NCBI RefSeq assembly: GCF_001007935.1
Contig: NZ_CP011451.1
Location: forward strand, 1,922,001-1,986,000
Length of the DNA: 64,000 nt
Direction of reading: 5' to 3'
From: Nitrosomonas communis
GTDB taxonomy: Bacteria > Pseudomonadota > Gammaproteobacteria > Burkholderiales > Nitrosomonadaceae
Shown here: positions 36,105 through 46,100 of the stretch, piece by piece
Layout of the letters: the number at the start of each line of letters is the position of its first letter
Numbering within the stretch: the stretch's first letter is position 1
Made by a program: the position numbers and the translations under genes
Notes under the pieces: model-generated
Database searches by the model: none
Seen by the model: the letters and a program-made list of their open reading frames with translations, nothing else
Told to the model about the DNA's origin: nothing

Positions 36105-36299
36105 ATAGCCTTGATGACATTTTACCGCACAGCGCCGATTAACTGATCGGTATAAACAAATACTGCTTAACTTCAGAGTGATGAAAAGGAAGTCTGGTCG
36201 TTCTCCCAAAATTGATCTAAAAAGGCTTAATATATTCACGCATCTACTCCGAGGTTGATCAGGTCCGTAAATAAATTGAATTGCTGGTGTTTTTCTTTT

Positions 36300-36402
36300 T
36301 TATCATTTTTAAATCAAAACTAACTTTGTCGGCTTCACTTTGCCGTATTATTGATACTGTCGGCGCTCACCTCTGCGTCATGTTTGATTTGGAAATGAAA
36401 TT
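36300..36402 (+). repeat. Dispersed element, copy 9 (forward)
   Basis: The left end is weak (TATCATTTTTAAATCAAAAC). The core GTCGGCTTCACTTTGCCGTA and GCGTCATGTTTGATTTGG is clear, and the right end is GGAAATGAAATTA. It lies between divergently transcribed genes. Confidence 0.85.
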
Positions 36403-36493
36403 ACGTAGTGTAATGAAAGTATAAGCTCTCATTAACCATTATTTCCGGGATTTTATTTCCTTCACCTTTGTCTGATTTTTTATTGGGCTATTA

Positions 36494-36516
36494 GCTGCTT
36501 TGATACTCAAAGCAGC
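36494..36516. promoter_or_regulatory. 10-bp perfect inverted repeat upstream of treS
   Basis: GCTGCTTTGA, TAC, TCAAAGCAGC forms a perfect 10-bp palindrome about 250 bp before the trehalose operon. It could be an operator or a small terminator; no U run follows. The rest of the 365-bp interval upstream of treS shows no gene. Confidence 0.35.
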
Positions 36517-36767
36517 AACTTCTCTGGATAATACGCAATTATGGGTCTCAGCGCCTGATGTAGGCAAAATTTAATAAAAAGGCTCTAAATAAAAACACGC
36601 AGTATGCGTGTACAAAAAAATTTCAATAAGCGCCCAAGCTAATGGGCTCATGGCTGGCGGTAATAAATTGAGCAAAAGCTAGCTATTTTAGCCAGTTGCC
36701 TGCAAAAATAATCGCTAGCAGGAGACTGCGGGCCTTATACGCCAATTAACTGATAATAGGAAGGATT

Positions 36768-39700
36768 ATGCCTGGCGAAGAGGATGCTTTTTGGTACAAA
36801 GATGCCATTATTTATCAATTACACGTGCGTGCTTTTAGTGATAGTAATGGCGATGGCATTGGTGATTTCGCCGGATTGACTTCCAGGTTGGATTACTTGA
36901 AGGAACTGGGGGTCAATACACTGTGGTTGCTGCCATTTTATCCTTCTCCTCTGCGCGATGATGGTTATGATATTTCGGACTATCGTGGTATTCATTCCAA
37001 TTACGGTACATTGGCTGACTTTCGAACCTTTCTGCAAGAAGCGCATAAACGCGATCTCAGAGTCATTATCGAATTGGTTATCAATCATACTTCCGATCAG
37101 CATCCCTGGTTCCAGGCGGCGCGTGTAGCCCAGCCCGGTTCTGCCAAGCGTAATTATTATGTGTGGAGCGATACCGTCAAAAAATACGAAGGAACGCGCA
37201 TCATTTTTACCGATACAGAAAAATCAAATTGGGCATGGGATGAAGTGGCACAAGCTTATTATTGGCATCGCTTCTTTTCACACCAACCGGATCTCAATTT
37301 TGATAATCCGCGGGTAGCTAAGGCAGTACTGCGTGCTATGCGCTTTTGGTTTGATTTGGGAGTGGATGGTATGCGACTGGATGCCATACCCTATCTGTGC
37401 GAGCGCGATGGCACCAATAATGAAAATCTTCCTGAAACTCATGCCATCATCAAATATTTACGTGCTGAGCTGGATCAGCATTATGCTAATCGCATTTTTC
37501 TTGCCGAGGCTAATCAATGGCCGGAAGATGTGCGTGAATATTTTGGCGATGGGGATGAATGTCACATGGCTTTTCATTTTCCCTTGATGCCACGTATTTT
37601 TATGGCAGTAGCCCAGGAAGATCGCCATCCCATCATCGAAATACTGGGACAAACACCCGAAATTCCAGAGAATTGCCAATGGGCGGTATTTCTGCGTAAT
37701 CACGATGAATTGACCTTGGAAATGGTCACCGACCGTGAACGTGATTATATGTATCTCACTTATGCTTCCGATCCGCTCGCGCGGCTTAATTTAGGTATCC
37801 GGCGACGCTTGGCGCCGCTGATGGAAGGTAGCCGCCACAAGATCGAGCTGTTATACAGCCTGCTCATGTCCCTGCCAGGCTCCCCTATTATTTATTACGG
37901 TGATGAAATTGGCATGGGCGATAATATTTATCTGGGCGATCGTAATGGTGTACGCACTCCGATGCAATGGAGTCCCGACCGCAATGCAGGATTTTCGCGC
38001 GCCGATCCGCAGCGGCTTTATCTACCGCCCATCATGGATCCGATTTATGGTTATGAAACCATCAACGTGGAAGCGCAAAGCCGCAATACCTATTCGTTAC
38101 TCAACTGGATGAGACATTTAATTGCCACGCGTAAATCAATCAAATCCTTTGGCCGTGGCAGTATTAAATTTTTACATCCGGGTAATCGCAAGATACTTGC
38201 CTATCTGCGCGAATATCAAGACGAAAGTATTTTATGTGTGGCTAATCTTGCCAATAGCGCTCAGCCGGTAGAGCTGAATCTCGCAGCATACAAAGGCCGT
38301 GTACCAGTGGAGCTAATGGGGCGTACTGCTTTTCCTGCCATTGGTGAACTGCCTTATTTATTGAGCTTACCCAGTTACAGTTTTTACTGGTTCCGTTTGT
38401 CCGTGGATGTGGATGCGCCTGTCTGGCACGTGGACAAGTTGCCGCGTGAATTGTTGCCTGTACTGGTTTTGCCTGAAGGTTTGTTGAGTGCATTGATGCT
38501 GAAGTCTGAAGGAAAAGTAAGTGATGTGCTTGCCCGCAAAACGCGCACTCAATTGGAAACACAAGTGTTACCACAGTTCCTCATTGCTCAGCGCTGGTTT
38601 AACGGACTAGGTCAACCCATTACTCAACTGGAATTAAACTTGAATCAAGTCTGGAAGATCAATGATGGTAAAGAATGGCTACCACTTTTAATCAAGCTGC
38701 AATTCGATGAAGGGATAGCACAAACTTATTTTCTTCCGCTGGGTCTACTGCTCGGAAAAGCTGCGGATCAGCAATACCACGACTTGTCACCTTGGATGCT
38801 CGCCAAGGCCAGGCAGCACGCGCGAGAAGGTATGCTCTATGACGCGCTAGGTGAAGATGTTTTTTGCCATTTCCTGCTGAATGCTATCGTAACAGAGATG
38901 CGTCTGCCTTTTGCCTCGGGTGAGATGGTGTGTTCCAGGGCATCCGCTTTTCCGGAATTGCCAGAAACTATTGATGTGATTCATCTGGCAGAAGAGCAGA
39001 GTAATACTTCCATTATTTATGGCGACCAAGCTATACTCAAGGTTTATCGGCGTGTACAAGAAGGTATCAACCCAGAGCTGGAAATGGGGCAATTTCTGAC
39101 CGAAATTTCGCCATGCGCGAGCGTAGCACCGTTGGCAGGCAGTCTAACCTATCAAAGTGGAGATTCTGTTACTGCTATTGCAGTATTGCACCGCTATGTA
39201 GCAAATCGGGGTACTTTTGGCCACTACACGCAAGACTATTTAGGCCGCTACTTCAAATTATGTGTAGATGAACCTGATCGCGCTCAAGAACCTGATGTGC
39301 ATGCAGTCCATATGGTACAAATGAACATCATAGGTCAGCGTACAGCTGAATTACATCAGGCATTGGCGAACACTACCGGCAATGCTGCCTTCGATCCAGA
39401 GCGCCAGACTGCCAGTGAAATGTCGGCACTGATAGCCCAGTTAGAGAAGAATTTTATCTCCGTTTTCAATAAACTGGAACAAGTATTAATGCAGCTACCT
39501 GAGCAGTCATACCGGATTTGTGAACGCTTGCTCAGCTTGCGCTCGAAAATGCTTAATCGTATTATAAATTCACTGTCTGATGAATTTGCTTGGCACAAAA
39601 TCCGCATACATGGGAATTACCACCTTGATCAGGTTTTAATCAGCCATAATGATTTTGTGATTATCGATTTCGAAGGTGATCCTAACCAGCCTTTAGAAAT

Positions 39701-40061
39701 ACGACGCACCAAACAATCACCTCTCAAGGATGTTGCTGGCATATTCTGTTCTATTAGGGCTACGGCACGCCTGGCGTTGAATCGGCATTTTGTGGAACGT
39801 GCGGATCATCGGGACTTGTTGGAGAGTTATGCACGTCAGTGGGAACATCTTGCCATTGATGCTTTTATGTCTGGGTACCAGCCATCCATTGCCGGCTGCT
39901 GTGCTTACCCGACCGATCCGATTCAAGCACAAAAACTGCTCGAATTGTTCCTGCTGGAAAAAATTTTGGATGAACTGAGTCTGGCTCTAGATGAATGGTC
40001 CAGCGGGTTGGAATCCGTGATGTTGCTTTTGCTCGACTTAATTGAACAAACCGCACTATGA
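36768..40061 (+). CDS. treS: Trehalose synthase-maltokinase fusion (TreS-Mak)
   Basis: The 1097-aa protein joins two enzymes. Residues 1 to about 550 are a GH13 maltose/trehalose isomerase: WYKDAIIYQLHVRAF, SDSNGDGIGDFAGLTSRLDY, GVDGMRLDAIPYL with nucleophile Asp205, LAEANQ with Glu247, and LRNHDELTLEM. The remainder resembles maltokinase (Pep2), with a kinase-like C-terminus containing IHGNYHLDQVLISHNDFVII followed by DFEGDP. Together they interconvert trehalose and maltose and phosphorylate maltose. It heads a four-gene operon with glgC, treZ and malQ-treY. No GlgE, the usual user of maltose 1-phosphate, is present in this window. Confidence 0.93.
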   Translation: MPGEEDAFWYKDAIIYQLHVRAFSDSNGDGIGDFAGLTSRLDYLKELGVNTLWLLPFYPSPLRDDGYDISDYRGIHSNYGTLADFRTFLQEAHKRDLRVIIELVINHTSDQHPWFQAARVAQPGSAKRNYYVWSDTVKKYEGTRIIFTDTEKSNWAWDEVAQAYYWHRFFSHQPDLNFDNPRVAKAVLRAMRFWFDLGVDGMRLDAIPYLCERDGTNNENLPETHAIIKYLRAELDQHYANRIFLAEANQWPEDVREYFGDGDECHMAFHFPLMPRIFMAVAQEDRHPIIEILGQTPEIPENCQWAVFLRNHDELTLEMVTDRERDYMYLTYASDPLARLNLGIRRRLAPLMEGSRHKIELLYSLLMSLPGSPIIYYGDEIGMGDNIYLGDRNGVRTPMQWSPDRNAGFSRADPQRLYLPPIMDPIYGYETINVEAQSRNTYSLLNWMRHLIATRKSIKSFGRGSIKFLHPGNRKILAYLREYQDESILCVANLANSAQPVELNLAAYKGRVPVELMGRTAFPAIGELPYLLSLPSYSFYWFRLSVDVDAPVWHVDKLPRELLPVLVLPEGLLSALMLKSEGKVSDVLARKTRTQLETQVLPQFLIAQRWFNGLGQPITQLELNLNQVWKINDGKEWLPLLIKLQFDEGIAQTYFLPLGLLLGKAADQQYHDLSPWMLAKARQHAREGMLYDALGEDVFCHFLLNAIVTEMRLPFASGEMVCSRASAFPELPETIDVIHLAEEQSNTSIIYGDQAILKVYRRVQEGINPELEMGQFLTEISPCASVAPLAGSLTYQSGDSVTAIAVLHRYVANRGTFGHYTQDYLGRYFKLCVDEPDRAQEPDVHAVHMVQMNIIGQRTAELHQALANTTGNAAFDPERQTASEMSALIAQLEKNFISVFNKLEQVLMQLPEQSYRICERLLSLRSKMLNRIINSLSDEFAWHKIRIHGNYHLDQVLISHNDFVIIDFEGDPNQPLEIRRTKQSPLKDVAGIFCSIRATARLALNRHFVERADHRDLLESYARQWEHLAIDAFMSGYQPSIAGCCAYPTDPIQAQKLLELFLLEKILDELSLALDEWSSGLESVMLLLLDLIEQTAL

Positions 40062-40077
40062 CCTGGGGAGAATAAGC

Positions 40078-41307
40078 ATGCCTAATCGGAGAATACTTGC
40101 GATGGTGATGGCTGGTGGTGAAGGTAAACGCCTTTATCCACTTACTTGCGAACGTTCCAAACCTTCGGTTCCCTTTGGAGGACGCTACCGTATTGTTGAT
40201 TTTGTTTTGTCTAACTTTGTGAATTCCCACATTTTTGCGATCTATTTGCTCGTGCAGTACAAATCGCAGTCGCTAATTGAGCACATTCGCCGGTCTTGGG
40301 GATTAGCACCTATTTTTCCGGAACAGTTCGTGACTGTGGTGCCGCCACAAATGCGCGAAGGACCAGAGTGGTTTCAGGGAACAGCTGATGCGGTGTATCA
40401 GAACCTTAATCTGATTCGACAGCATGCGCCGGATCTCGTGGCAGTATTTGGAGCTGATCACATTTATCGCATGGATGTGCAGCAGATGGTAAAGTTTCAC
40501 CTGGAAAATAATGCCGATGTCACCGTAGCCGCATTGCCAGTGCATATCACGCAAGCCAGTTCTTTTGGTGTGATTGAGTGTTGTGAGGATGGGCGTATTC
40601 ATCAGTTCCATGAAAAACCAAAACATCCCCCGACCATGCCGAGAAACCCTGCCCGCGCTTATGCTTCTATGGGTAATTATCTGTTCAGTACCGAGGTATT
40701 GTACGCCGCGTTGGAGGAAGGAAAACGTCGTGGCGAGAAAGATTTCGGTAAACACCTGTTGCCGCGCTTGTGCCAGAGTCATCGTGTATTTGCCTATAAT
40801 TTCGCCGACAATCGCATACCGGGTGTGCGCGATTACGAGGAGGAGTCCTATTGGAGAGATGTTGGTACAATTGATGCCTATTTTCTGGCCCATCAGGATT
40901 TGCTGGGGCTTGAGCCAAAATTCAATCTGTTTAATCCGCACTGGCGGGTTGCTTCCAGTGAATATCAAGGGCCTTCAGCCAAGTTCATGCGTGCCGAAAT
41001 CGAGAACAGCATCATCGATGATGGCAGCTTCATAAAGGGCGCGAAAGTTCGCAACTCGATCATACGCCGCGAGGTATTAATAGAAGAAGGAGTTGAGATC
41101 GATGAGTGCATTATCATGGATTATGCCATTATACGTCGAGGAGCACGCCTTAAACGTGCCATTATAGATCGTTATAATCTGATTGGAGCGGATAGTCGAA
41201 TCGGCTATGACCGACAAGAAGATGCGAAGTATTTCACCGTTACTGACTCAGGAATTGTGATCGTACCGAAAGGAAAATACGACCACTCTATCGGTCGTTA
41301 CCTGTAG
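40078..41307 (+). CDS. glgC: Glucose-1-phosphate adenylyltransferase
   Basis: GlgC makes ADP-glucose, the glucosyl donor for glycogen and for GlgM-type maltosyl phosphate synthesis. The protein has the pyrophosphorylase motif VMAGGEGKRLYPLTCERSKP, PSVPFGGRYRIVDFVLSN, WFQGTADAVYQNL, FGADHIYRMD and a C-terminal left-handed beta-helix. The ATG at 40078 is chosen because GGGGAG precedes it and it gives the normal N-terminus (409 aa); the longer frame from 40042 overlaps treS. It is 16 bp after treS and 9 bp before treZ. No glycogen synthase or branching enzyme gene is in the window. Confidence 0.95.
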   Translation: MPNRRILAMVMAGGEGKRLYPLTCERSKPSVPFGGRYRIVDFVLSNFVNSHIFAIYLLVQYKSQSLIEHIRRSWGLAPIFPEQFVTVVPPQMREGPEWFQGTADAVYQNLNLIRQHAPDLVAVFGADHIYRMDVQQMVKFHLENNADVTVAALPVHITQASSFGVIECCEDGRIHQFHEKPKHPPTMPRNPARAYASMGNYLFSTEVLYAALEEGKRRGEKDFGKHLLPRLCQSHRVFAYNFADNRIPGVRDYEEESYWRDVGTIDAYFLAHQDLLGLEPKFNLFNPHWRVASSEYQGPSAKFMRAEIENSIIDDGSFIKGAKVRNSIIRREVLIEEGVEIDECIIMDYAIIRRGARLKRAIIDRYNLIGADSRIGYDRQEDAKYFTVTDSGIVIVPKGKYDHSIGRYL

Positions 41308-41316
41308 GGAGCAAGC

Positions 41317-43176
41317 ATGAAACGACAACACTGCATGCCTTTCGGTGCTGAATTTACTCAAGAAGGTAAGGTACGCTTTCGTCTATGGGCACCCGCAGCA
41401 CGTCAGCTCATGCTGTTTATTGATGATCGAGCGCCGGTGTCCTTGCAAGCACAAGGGAATGGATGGTATGAGTGGATAAGCGAGCATGCGCATGCGGGCA
41501 GCCGTTATTATTATCAAATTGATAATGGATTATATGTACCTGATCCCGCGTCACGCTATAATCCTGATGATGTACATGGAGCAAGCCAGATAATTGATCC
41601 CGCTGCTTTCGAGTGGCAAGATGAGATGTGGTCTGGCCGGCCTTGGCAAGAGGCCGTGATTTATGAAATTCATGTCGGTACTTTTACACCAGAGGGTACT
41701 TTTGCAGCGCTCGAGCAAAAACTTGACTATCTGGCGGATCTGGGCGTGACCGCCATCGAATTAATGCCCGTTGCTGATTTTCCTGGTCAATGCAATTGGG
41801 GTTATGACGGTACCTTACTGTTCGCACCGGATAAGGTATATGGCACGCCTGACGATCTCAAACGCCTGATCCAGAGCGCTCATCGCCGCCATTTGATGGT
41901 GCTGCTCGATGTCGTTTACAATCACTTCGGGCCGGAGGGCAATTATTTGCATGTGTATGCGCCTCAATTTTTCACCGTGCGGCATCATACGCCCTGGGGG
42001 GCAGCCATTAACTATGATAGTGAAGGTTGCCGTGTTGTGCGCGATTTCTACATTCACAATGTGCTGTATTGGTTGGAGGAATACCATTTTGATGGTCTGC
42101 GCCTCGATGCAGTGCACACGATTGCCGATGACAGTCAACCCGATATTCTGGAAGAGCTGGCACAGACGGTACGCGCAACATTCAGTGCACGCGCAACATT
42201 CGGTGCAAAGCGTCATATCCATCTCATTTTGGAAAATGATCACAATGCCGCTCATTACCTTACACGTAGACCGAATGGACAAGCTATCCACTATGATGCG
42301 CAATGGAATGACGATGTGCATCATGCCTACCATGTGCTGTTGACGCATGAGCACGATGGATATTATGCCGATTATGCAGACGCACCTATCCGTCATTTGG
42401 GACGCTGCCTGACAGAAGGGTTTGCCTATCAAGGCGAAATTTCTGCGTATCGCCATGGTGAATCACGGGGTGAACCCAGCGTATACCTGCCTCCCTCGGC
42501 CTTTGTTGCCTTTCTACAAAATCATGATCAGATTGGTAATCGTGCGTTCGGCGAACGCCTGGCCACACTGGCTGCACCTGAAGCATTACGTGCTGCTACA
42601 ATCCTGTTCCTGTTGTCGCCCTCGGTACCTTTATTGTTCATGGGTGAGGAATGGGGCGCACGAGAGCCTTTTCTCTTTTTTTGTGGATTCAGCGGGGAAC
42701 TGGCTCAAGCAGTGACCATTGGACGACGCAAGGAATTTACCCGTTTTGAACGTTTTCACGATTTGGTTGCGTGTGAAGCGATCCCCGATCCGTGCGCAGC
42801 ATCCACCTTTGAGCGGGCAAAACTGAATTGGCAGGCACAGCATCATCCACCGCACCATGAATGGCTTGCCTTATATCAAGAACTGCTGGCTTTGCGGCAA
42901 CGCGTCATTGTTCCGCGCTTAAGCCTCTTGCGTGGTGGTGGGTTTGAGGTGTTGACATCACACGCACTGCGTGCCAATTGGCAGCTTGACGATGAGACAG
43001 GGATCTCAGTATATGCCAATTTGGGAGCAACGCCTGCTCGCTTGACTGCCTCGCCACAAGGCAAATTATTTTACGGTAGCAGGGCAGATGTTGATGGCCA
43101 GCTGTCGTCTGGCAACCTCTCTGCATTTACCGTAGGCTGGTATTTAAAGGAAAGTGATAGGGAAGACTATGGATGA
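41317..43176 (+). CDS. treZ: Malto-oligosyltrehalose trehalohydrolase
   Basis: TreZ releases trehalose from maltooligosyl trehalose made by TreY. The 619-aa GH13 protein starts with an N-terminal CBM48-like domain (MPFGAEFTQEGKVRFRLWAP), followed by VIYEIHVGTFTPEGTFAALE, DVVYNHFGPEGNYL, FDGLRLDAVHTI with the nucleophile Asp, and FLQNHDQIGNRAFGERL. The WGAREPFLFF segment near 42655 is typical of TreZ. Its end overlaps the next gene by 8 bp, so translation is likely coupled. Confidence 0.95.
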   Translation: MKRQHCMPFGAEFTQEGKVRFRLWAPAARQLMLFIDDRAPVSLQAQGNGWYEWISEHAHAGSRYYYQIDNGLYVPDPASRYNPDDVHGASQIIDPAAFEWQDEMWSGRPWQEAVIYEIHVGTFTPEGTFAALEQKLDYLADLGVTAIELMPVADFPGQCNWGYDGTLLFAPDKVYGTPDDLKRLIQSAHRRHLMVLLDVVYNHFGPEGNYLHVYAPQFFTVRHHTPWGAAINYDSEGCRVVRDFYIHNVLYWLEEYHFDGLRLDAVHTIADDSQPDILEELAQTVRATFSARATFGAKRHIHLILENDHNAAHYLTRRPNGQAIHYDAQWNDDVHHAYHVLLTHEHDGYYADYADAPIRHLGRCLTEGFAYQGEISAYRHGESRGEPSVYLPPSAFVAFLQNHDQIGNRAFGERLATLAAPEALRAATILFLLSPSVPLLFMGEEWGAREPFLFFCGFSGELAQAVTIGRRKEFTRFERFHDLVACEAIPDPCAASTFERAKLNWQAQHHPPHHEWLALYQELLALRQRVIVPRLSLLRGGGFEVLTSHALRANWQLDDETGISVYANLGATPARLTASPQGKLFYGSRADVDGQLSSGNLSAFTVGWYLKESDREDYG

Positions 43177-46100
43177 GCTTGAAAAAGAATCTGAATTACT
43201 GGCCCATTTAAGCGAGCTAGCCGGAATCTTGCCTGCCTATACCGATAATTGGCAGAAACGCCATATCACTACTCCTGCCACTCAGCGTATGCTACTGACT
43301 GCCATGGGATTTGATGTCTCCACGCCGGAAAAAATTATTACAGCCATTGAAGAGCGTGAGTTACGTCCTTGGCGGCGCGCACTTGAACCCGTATCAGTGC
43401 TACGAGACCAACCGCCTTGGGTGCGTTTGGTCGTACAAGATGCCTGTGCTGGAGTAGAGTGGGGGTGGCGCCTGGAGCGCGAGGATGGTCGTAATCAGCA
43501 TGGTCAGTTCCGTCCCCAAACGCTAGCAAAAATTGAAACCAAAAATATTGAAGGGGTTGGTTATACGGCCTGGCGGTTAGTGTTACCTGAACATCTTCCT
43601 CCAGGTTATCACCGCTTAAGCCTATCATATGCAGAAAAGCAATTGGGAGAACAATTACTGATTGTGCCTCCTGCTACGTGTTATCAGCCTGAGGCAATTG
43701 CCAATTCTGGCCGCATCTGGGGACCAGCGGTACAATTGTATACAATACGATCCGAGCGTAACTGGGGAATAGGTGACTTTACGGATCTACGGTTATTGCT
43801 GGAGCAATGGGCTGCACAAGGTGCGGATGTGATCGGCATTAACCCGCTGCACGCCTTGTTTCCGCATAATCCAGAACATGCCAGTCCCTATAGCCCATCC
43901 AGTCGTTTATTCGTTAATATTCTTTATCTTGATGTAGAGGCTATTGCTGATTTTCACGAATGCGAGGCAGCACGTGCTTTAGTCCATACTCCTGAATTTC
44001 AGATACGGCTGGAAGGATTACGCGCAACCGATCTGGTCGATTACACTGGTGTTGCTGCACTCAAGCTCCCCATGCTGGAAATGTTGTACCATTATTTCTG
44101 TGAGCAGCATTTAGCGAACGGTAGTGAGCGTGCCACCGCATTTCGAGCCTTCCAAGCGCGTGAGGGGGATAGACTATACCGCCATACCCTGTTTGAGGCA
44201 TTGCAAGAGCATTTCCATAACCAAGATCCCGCTATATGGGGTTGGCCGGTATGGCCGGAACCCTATCGCTATGCGGAATCGGCAGAGGTGCGTGAATTTG
44301 AAAGTCAAAATCGGGAGCGCATCGAGTTTTTCACCTACCTGCAATGGCAAGCTGATTTACAACTGGGTGCCGCAGGAGCGCGCTCGCTTGAATTGGAGCT
44401 TGGAGTAGGCCTCTATCTTGATCTTGCGATCTCCGTGGACAATGGTGGAGCAGAGGCCTGGTTCAATCAAACACTTTATGCCATTGGTGTAGGGGTTGGC
44501 GCGCCGCCGGAACTCCACAATCAACTCGGCCAGGACTGGGGGCTGCCGCCCTTTGTACCAGATCGGTTGCGTGAGGCAGCTTATGCACCTTTCATTGCGA
44601 CATTGCAGCATAACATGCGGCATGCCGGCGCTTTACGCCTTGATCATGTCATGGGATTAATGCGCCAATACTGGGTGCCTGCTGGGGTTCCCCCCACCGA
44701 AGGGGCGTATGTACGCTATCCTTTTGCCGATTTGCTCGGCATTCTGGCGCTGGAAAGTCAGCGTAACCAATGTTTGGTTGTCGGCGAAGATCTCGGCACC
44801 GTCCCGGAAGAAGTGCGTACTGCCTTATCGCCTATGAATGTGCTCTCCTACCGATTACTGCTACTGGAAAAAGAAGCGGATGGTAGTTTCGTCGCACCCA
44901 TGAATTATCCCGCGCAAGCACTTGCGGCAGTTTCCACGCATGATTTACCCACCCTGCCGGGCTTTTGGCAGGGGCGGGATATCATCCAACGCACCCAATT
45001 ACAGCTGTTCAGTTCTGAAGAAGCTCGTCGCAGCGCAGTGGTTACACGCGCCCAGGAACGTGCTTATCTTTTCCTGATGCTGGAAGAAGCCGGATTGTTA
45101 CCAGAAGACGCGACAGTTAATCCGCTGTCACTTTCTATTGCGACACCGGAATTTATCCAGGCGGTCTATACCTATCTAGCTCAAGGTCCAGCCAGGATAA
45201 TGATGGTACAGCTCGAAGATATCCTGGAGGTGTTGGACCAAATCAATATTCCTTCTACTACTACGCAACATCCCAATTGGCGACGTAAATTACCTCTTCA
45301 ACTTGAAGCCTGGGGGGCTGACCGCAGGGTGCTCGCGCTGGCTGCAGCAATGCGGCAGGAACGCCCTCATATCCGTCCTGCCCCGATATTGAAACGGCGC
45401 TTACGTATTCCGCTTGCGACTTACCGTCTTCAGCTCAACCGTAATTTCACCTTTTCCCAAGCGGCGCAACTGGTGCCCTATCTCGCAATGCTGGGCATCA
45501 GTCATGTCTATTGTTCTCCTTATCTCAAAGCACGCCCCGGCAGTAGCCATGGCTACGATATCGTGGATCACAACGCACTGAATCCGGAAATTGGCACCAA
45601 GGAAGAATTTGAAGCTTTTTGTACCGCTTTGCATGCGCATGGCATGAGGCAAGTCCTCGATCTGGTGCCTAATCACATGGGGATAATGGGGTCGGACAAC
45701 CAATGGTGGCTGGATGTGCTGGAAAGTGGTCCGGCCTCGTTCTATGCCTCTTTTTTTGATATCGACTGGCAACCCCTCAAAGAAGAACTACGCGGCAAGG
45801 TGCTATTGCCTATTCTGGGACGCTCATATGGCGATACGCTAGAAAGTGGTGAAATAAAACTTAGCTTTGACGAGGAATGTGGTAGCTTCAGCGTGTGGTA
45901 TTACCAGCACCGCCTGCCTGTCGCTCCGCGTGAATATCCCCGGCTGTTGCGGCATCGCCTGCCCTTGCTCGAAGCGCAATTACGGCCAGATAGCCTGGAT
46001 TTGCAGGAAATCGCCAGCCTGATTACGGCTTTCGACAATTTGCCACCACAGGAGGCTACGACACCCGATAAGATCCTAGAACGACACCGCGACCAGGAGT

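Noticed and set aside
36494-36516. Palindrome before treS as a definite repressor site
   Set aside because: No regulator gene is adjacent and only one copy is seen; kept only as a low-confidence regulatory feature.
40303-40968. 221-codon frame antisense to glgC
   Set aside because: glgC is certain from motifs; the antisense frame has no ribosome site or family features.
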